Source of the DNA: Anodontia alba
Lineage: Eukaryota > Mollusca > Bivalvia > Lucinida > Lucinidae
Assembly (NCBI GenBank): GCA_964016985.1
Contig: OZ024823.1
Coordinates: 62,578,514-62,642,513, forward strand
DNA length: 64,000 bases
Reading direction: 5' to 3'
The translations under genes were made by a program, and so were the position numbers. Position 1 is the first letter of the stretch; every line of letters starts with the position of its first letter. The notes under the pieces are model-generated. The model saw only the letters and a list, made by a program, of their open reading frames with translations. It was not told where the DNA came from and made no database searches. Shown here one piece after another: positions 62,544 through 64,000 of this stretch.

Positions 62544-63722
62544 GAATACAGACGTTATCTCTATTTGTGCGAGTATGTCTGTTTCTACTACTTGTGGTGC
62601 GAAAGTGTAGAGCCGAACCCCGGTCCAGGGTCGGGCAGCGGTGCTGGTAATGGTTGTAACTCGAAAAGCAGTTCCAAAAGAGGGTCGTCATCGGCGTCGT
62701 CGTTGTCGGGTAATGCGAGGCATTCAGAGAAAAAATGCATCTGGTGTCGGGCGTGGTAGAAGGTCAGGTGATTTAGGGCGCGGAGGGCGACGTGATTCTT
62801 ATGCGGACAGTGTTCAGTCTAGGGGATCGGAGAGAGCGCTGAGGAGTTCTGAGTCAAACTTCGGAATAATGACTTCATGGTTAAATAATAAACAGACTTT
62901 CTAGTGGTCCAACCGAAAGACGATCAAGCGATATTTATTCGGAGTCTGGTACGTCCAGTACAGCAATGGCTCCGAGCTCACTTACGGGTCGCATGAGCGA
63001 ATATAGGTGACATATTAAAACTGTTCTCTTCGAGATCCGTAACGAGGTCAGGTCAACTAACTCCAAAGTACAGGAGACCAATAGCAAATTTGACAGACTC
63101 GAACGCTCTTTTACGGAACTCAGAACTAGTCATGATGATTTAAAAGAAAGGAAAACGAGCATTGCACAGAAAAGCTTATGACCTCTCGAGAAAAGTTGAC
63201 CAGATTGAAAATCAATCCCGACGTGAAAATTTTATTTTTCATAGTATGCCGGAATCCGAAAATGAGACATGGGAGCTGTCTGAATCTAAGGTGCGTCGAT
63301 TTAACTCAGAAGAGTAGGAACTTGATGAAATGAGAAAACGGTGGAGAGAGCTCACAGATTGAATACAAAAAAAATTCACCCAGGCCAGTGATTGTCAAAT
63401 TCTCTCATTTCAAAGATAAAGATAAGGTGTTACGTACATACTGCGAAAAGGTTAAAGCACACAAACCAGGTAGATAACGGCGATAACGCGTCGGCGCACG
63501 CTGACGCCACAGAAGGCGAGTGAGAACGGATGTGCTGTTCGGAGGCATTCGAGTAGCAGAAGACTTTTCACTTCGTGTACGCAAAGCTAGAGCTAAACTT
63601 CGCCCATTTTTGCGGGACTTTCTTTAGGCAAATCGAGATGCCTTTATCAAATTTGATAAGTTCATTGTTGATGATGTCACATACATATACAGTGATCTTG
63701 AGGTAAAGCTTGTTCCCGAATA
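62544..63722 (+). pseudogene. L1-like LINE ORF1 with N-terminal 2A-like motif (broken)
   Basis: The first open stretch (from 62544, no ATG in this copy) encodes a hydrophobic Cys/Tyr/Leu segment ending CESVEPNPGP (62598-62627), matching the 2A ribosome-skipping core (D/x)VExNPGP with Ser in place of the usual Asp. A Gly/Ser-rich region follows, then, after frameshifts, a coiled coil (EIRNEVRSTNSKVQETNSKF near 63035), QIENQSRRENFIFHSMPE (63208), RPVIVKFSHFKDKDKV (63380) and FGGIRVAEDFSLRVRKARAK (63540), ending KFDKFIVDDVTYIY ... stop at 63722. This coiled coil, RRM-like and C-terminal order is that of L1-type ORF1 RNA-binding proteins. At least four frameshifts or stops make it non-functional. 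Confidence 0.82.
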
Positions 63723-64000
63723 GGGGTACGGCTATGGCCTAAAACGGTGTTCGCATATACATTTATGTACAAAAAGCTATACCCAAACATCTCGGTCAAA
63801 CATTATACATGTATATAAACATGAGTTAAATCAGAATAGAAGCGAAACGATGTATTGTGCGGATAAAAATGATCAGTCCCCAGGCAGTAACGCCAGAGAC
63901 GTGTCAATGAATGTTATACCCTTACAACCCATTTTTCAAATGAATATAGTGTACCCCCAGGTCAGATTTCTAGTAATAGTGCATATGTTGATACGACTAT
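63723..64000 (+). other. Spacer after ORF1; ORF2 expected beyond the window
   Basis: No endonuclease motif appears before the window ends, so the element's ORF2 is either further right or lost. Confidence 0.4.

Overview
This is a eukaryotic nuclear window, most likely from a marine bivalve and tentatively a heterodont clam. That assignment rests on repeat content alone: a Helentron-associated (HINE/'pearl'-like) element with a ~160-bp tandem core and an ACGG tail, several short hairpin MITE families of molluscan type, tRNA-derived SINEs, and mariner, Penelope-like, CR1-like and L1-like elements packed into AT-rich DNA full of microsatellites. There are no operons, ribosome binding sites, CRISPR arrays or rRNA genes. 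The species is not determined.

Only one piece of a probable host gene was recognised: the terminal exon of a globin-family gene on the + strand (17822-18013). It has a splice acceptor at the position expected for the conserved globin G7.0 intron. No upstream globin exon could be identified.

Layout. 1-3003: non-coding DNA with a degenerate short-period repeat, TA runs, a tRNA-like SINE and a HINE-like end. 3004-11507: a mariner with matching 32-bp terminal repeats, split by a ~7.3-kb segment (3876-11165) that carries its own ~310-bp, nearly identical inverted repeats and contains a Penelope-like element (RT plus GIY-YIG), itself interrupted by a SINE. 11508-17800: the flank of the HINE-like element, MITEs and quiet DNA. 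17822-18013: globin exon. 18140-22175: two diverged inverted arms of one unknown repeat. 22500-39290: microsatellites, a ~200-bp-unit tandem array, the HINE-like element with a SINE inside it, MITEs, a TTAA-flanked hairpin element and a 25-bp minisatellite. 39292-44329: an L1-like LINE (minus strand) with poly(A) and a perfect 15-bp target duplication, inserted into a MITE. 44849-48323: a second mariner whose transposase is split by a 2.2-kb palindromic element holding a SINE and another insertion. 50000-52150: SINEs and an RT fragment. 52200-57620: a nearly intact CR1-like LINE (minus strand) with an overlapping two-part ORF1 region (SGNH esterase and CCHC knuckle in the second part) and an APE/RT ORF2 broken by two stops and one frameshift. 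58110-64000: LINE fragments and the 5' part of an L1-like element whose ORF1 begins with a 2A-like motif; its ORF2 lies beyond the window.

The window is best read as layered transposon stratigraphy in which insertion order can be read directly. The strongest candidates for something undescribed are the 2.2-kb palindrome inside mariner 2, the inverted-repeat segment carrying a Penelope-like element, the split ORF1 of the CR1-like LINE, and the 2A-like leader of the L1-like ORF1. All alignments here were made by eye; percentages are approximate or omitted.
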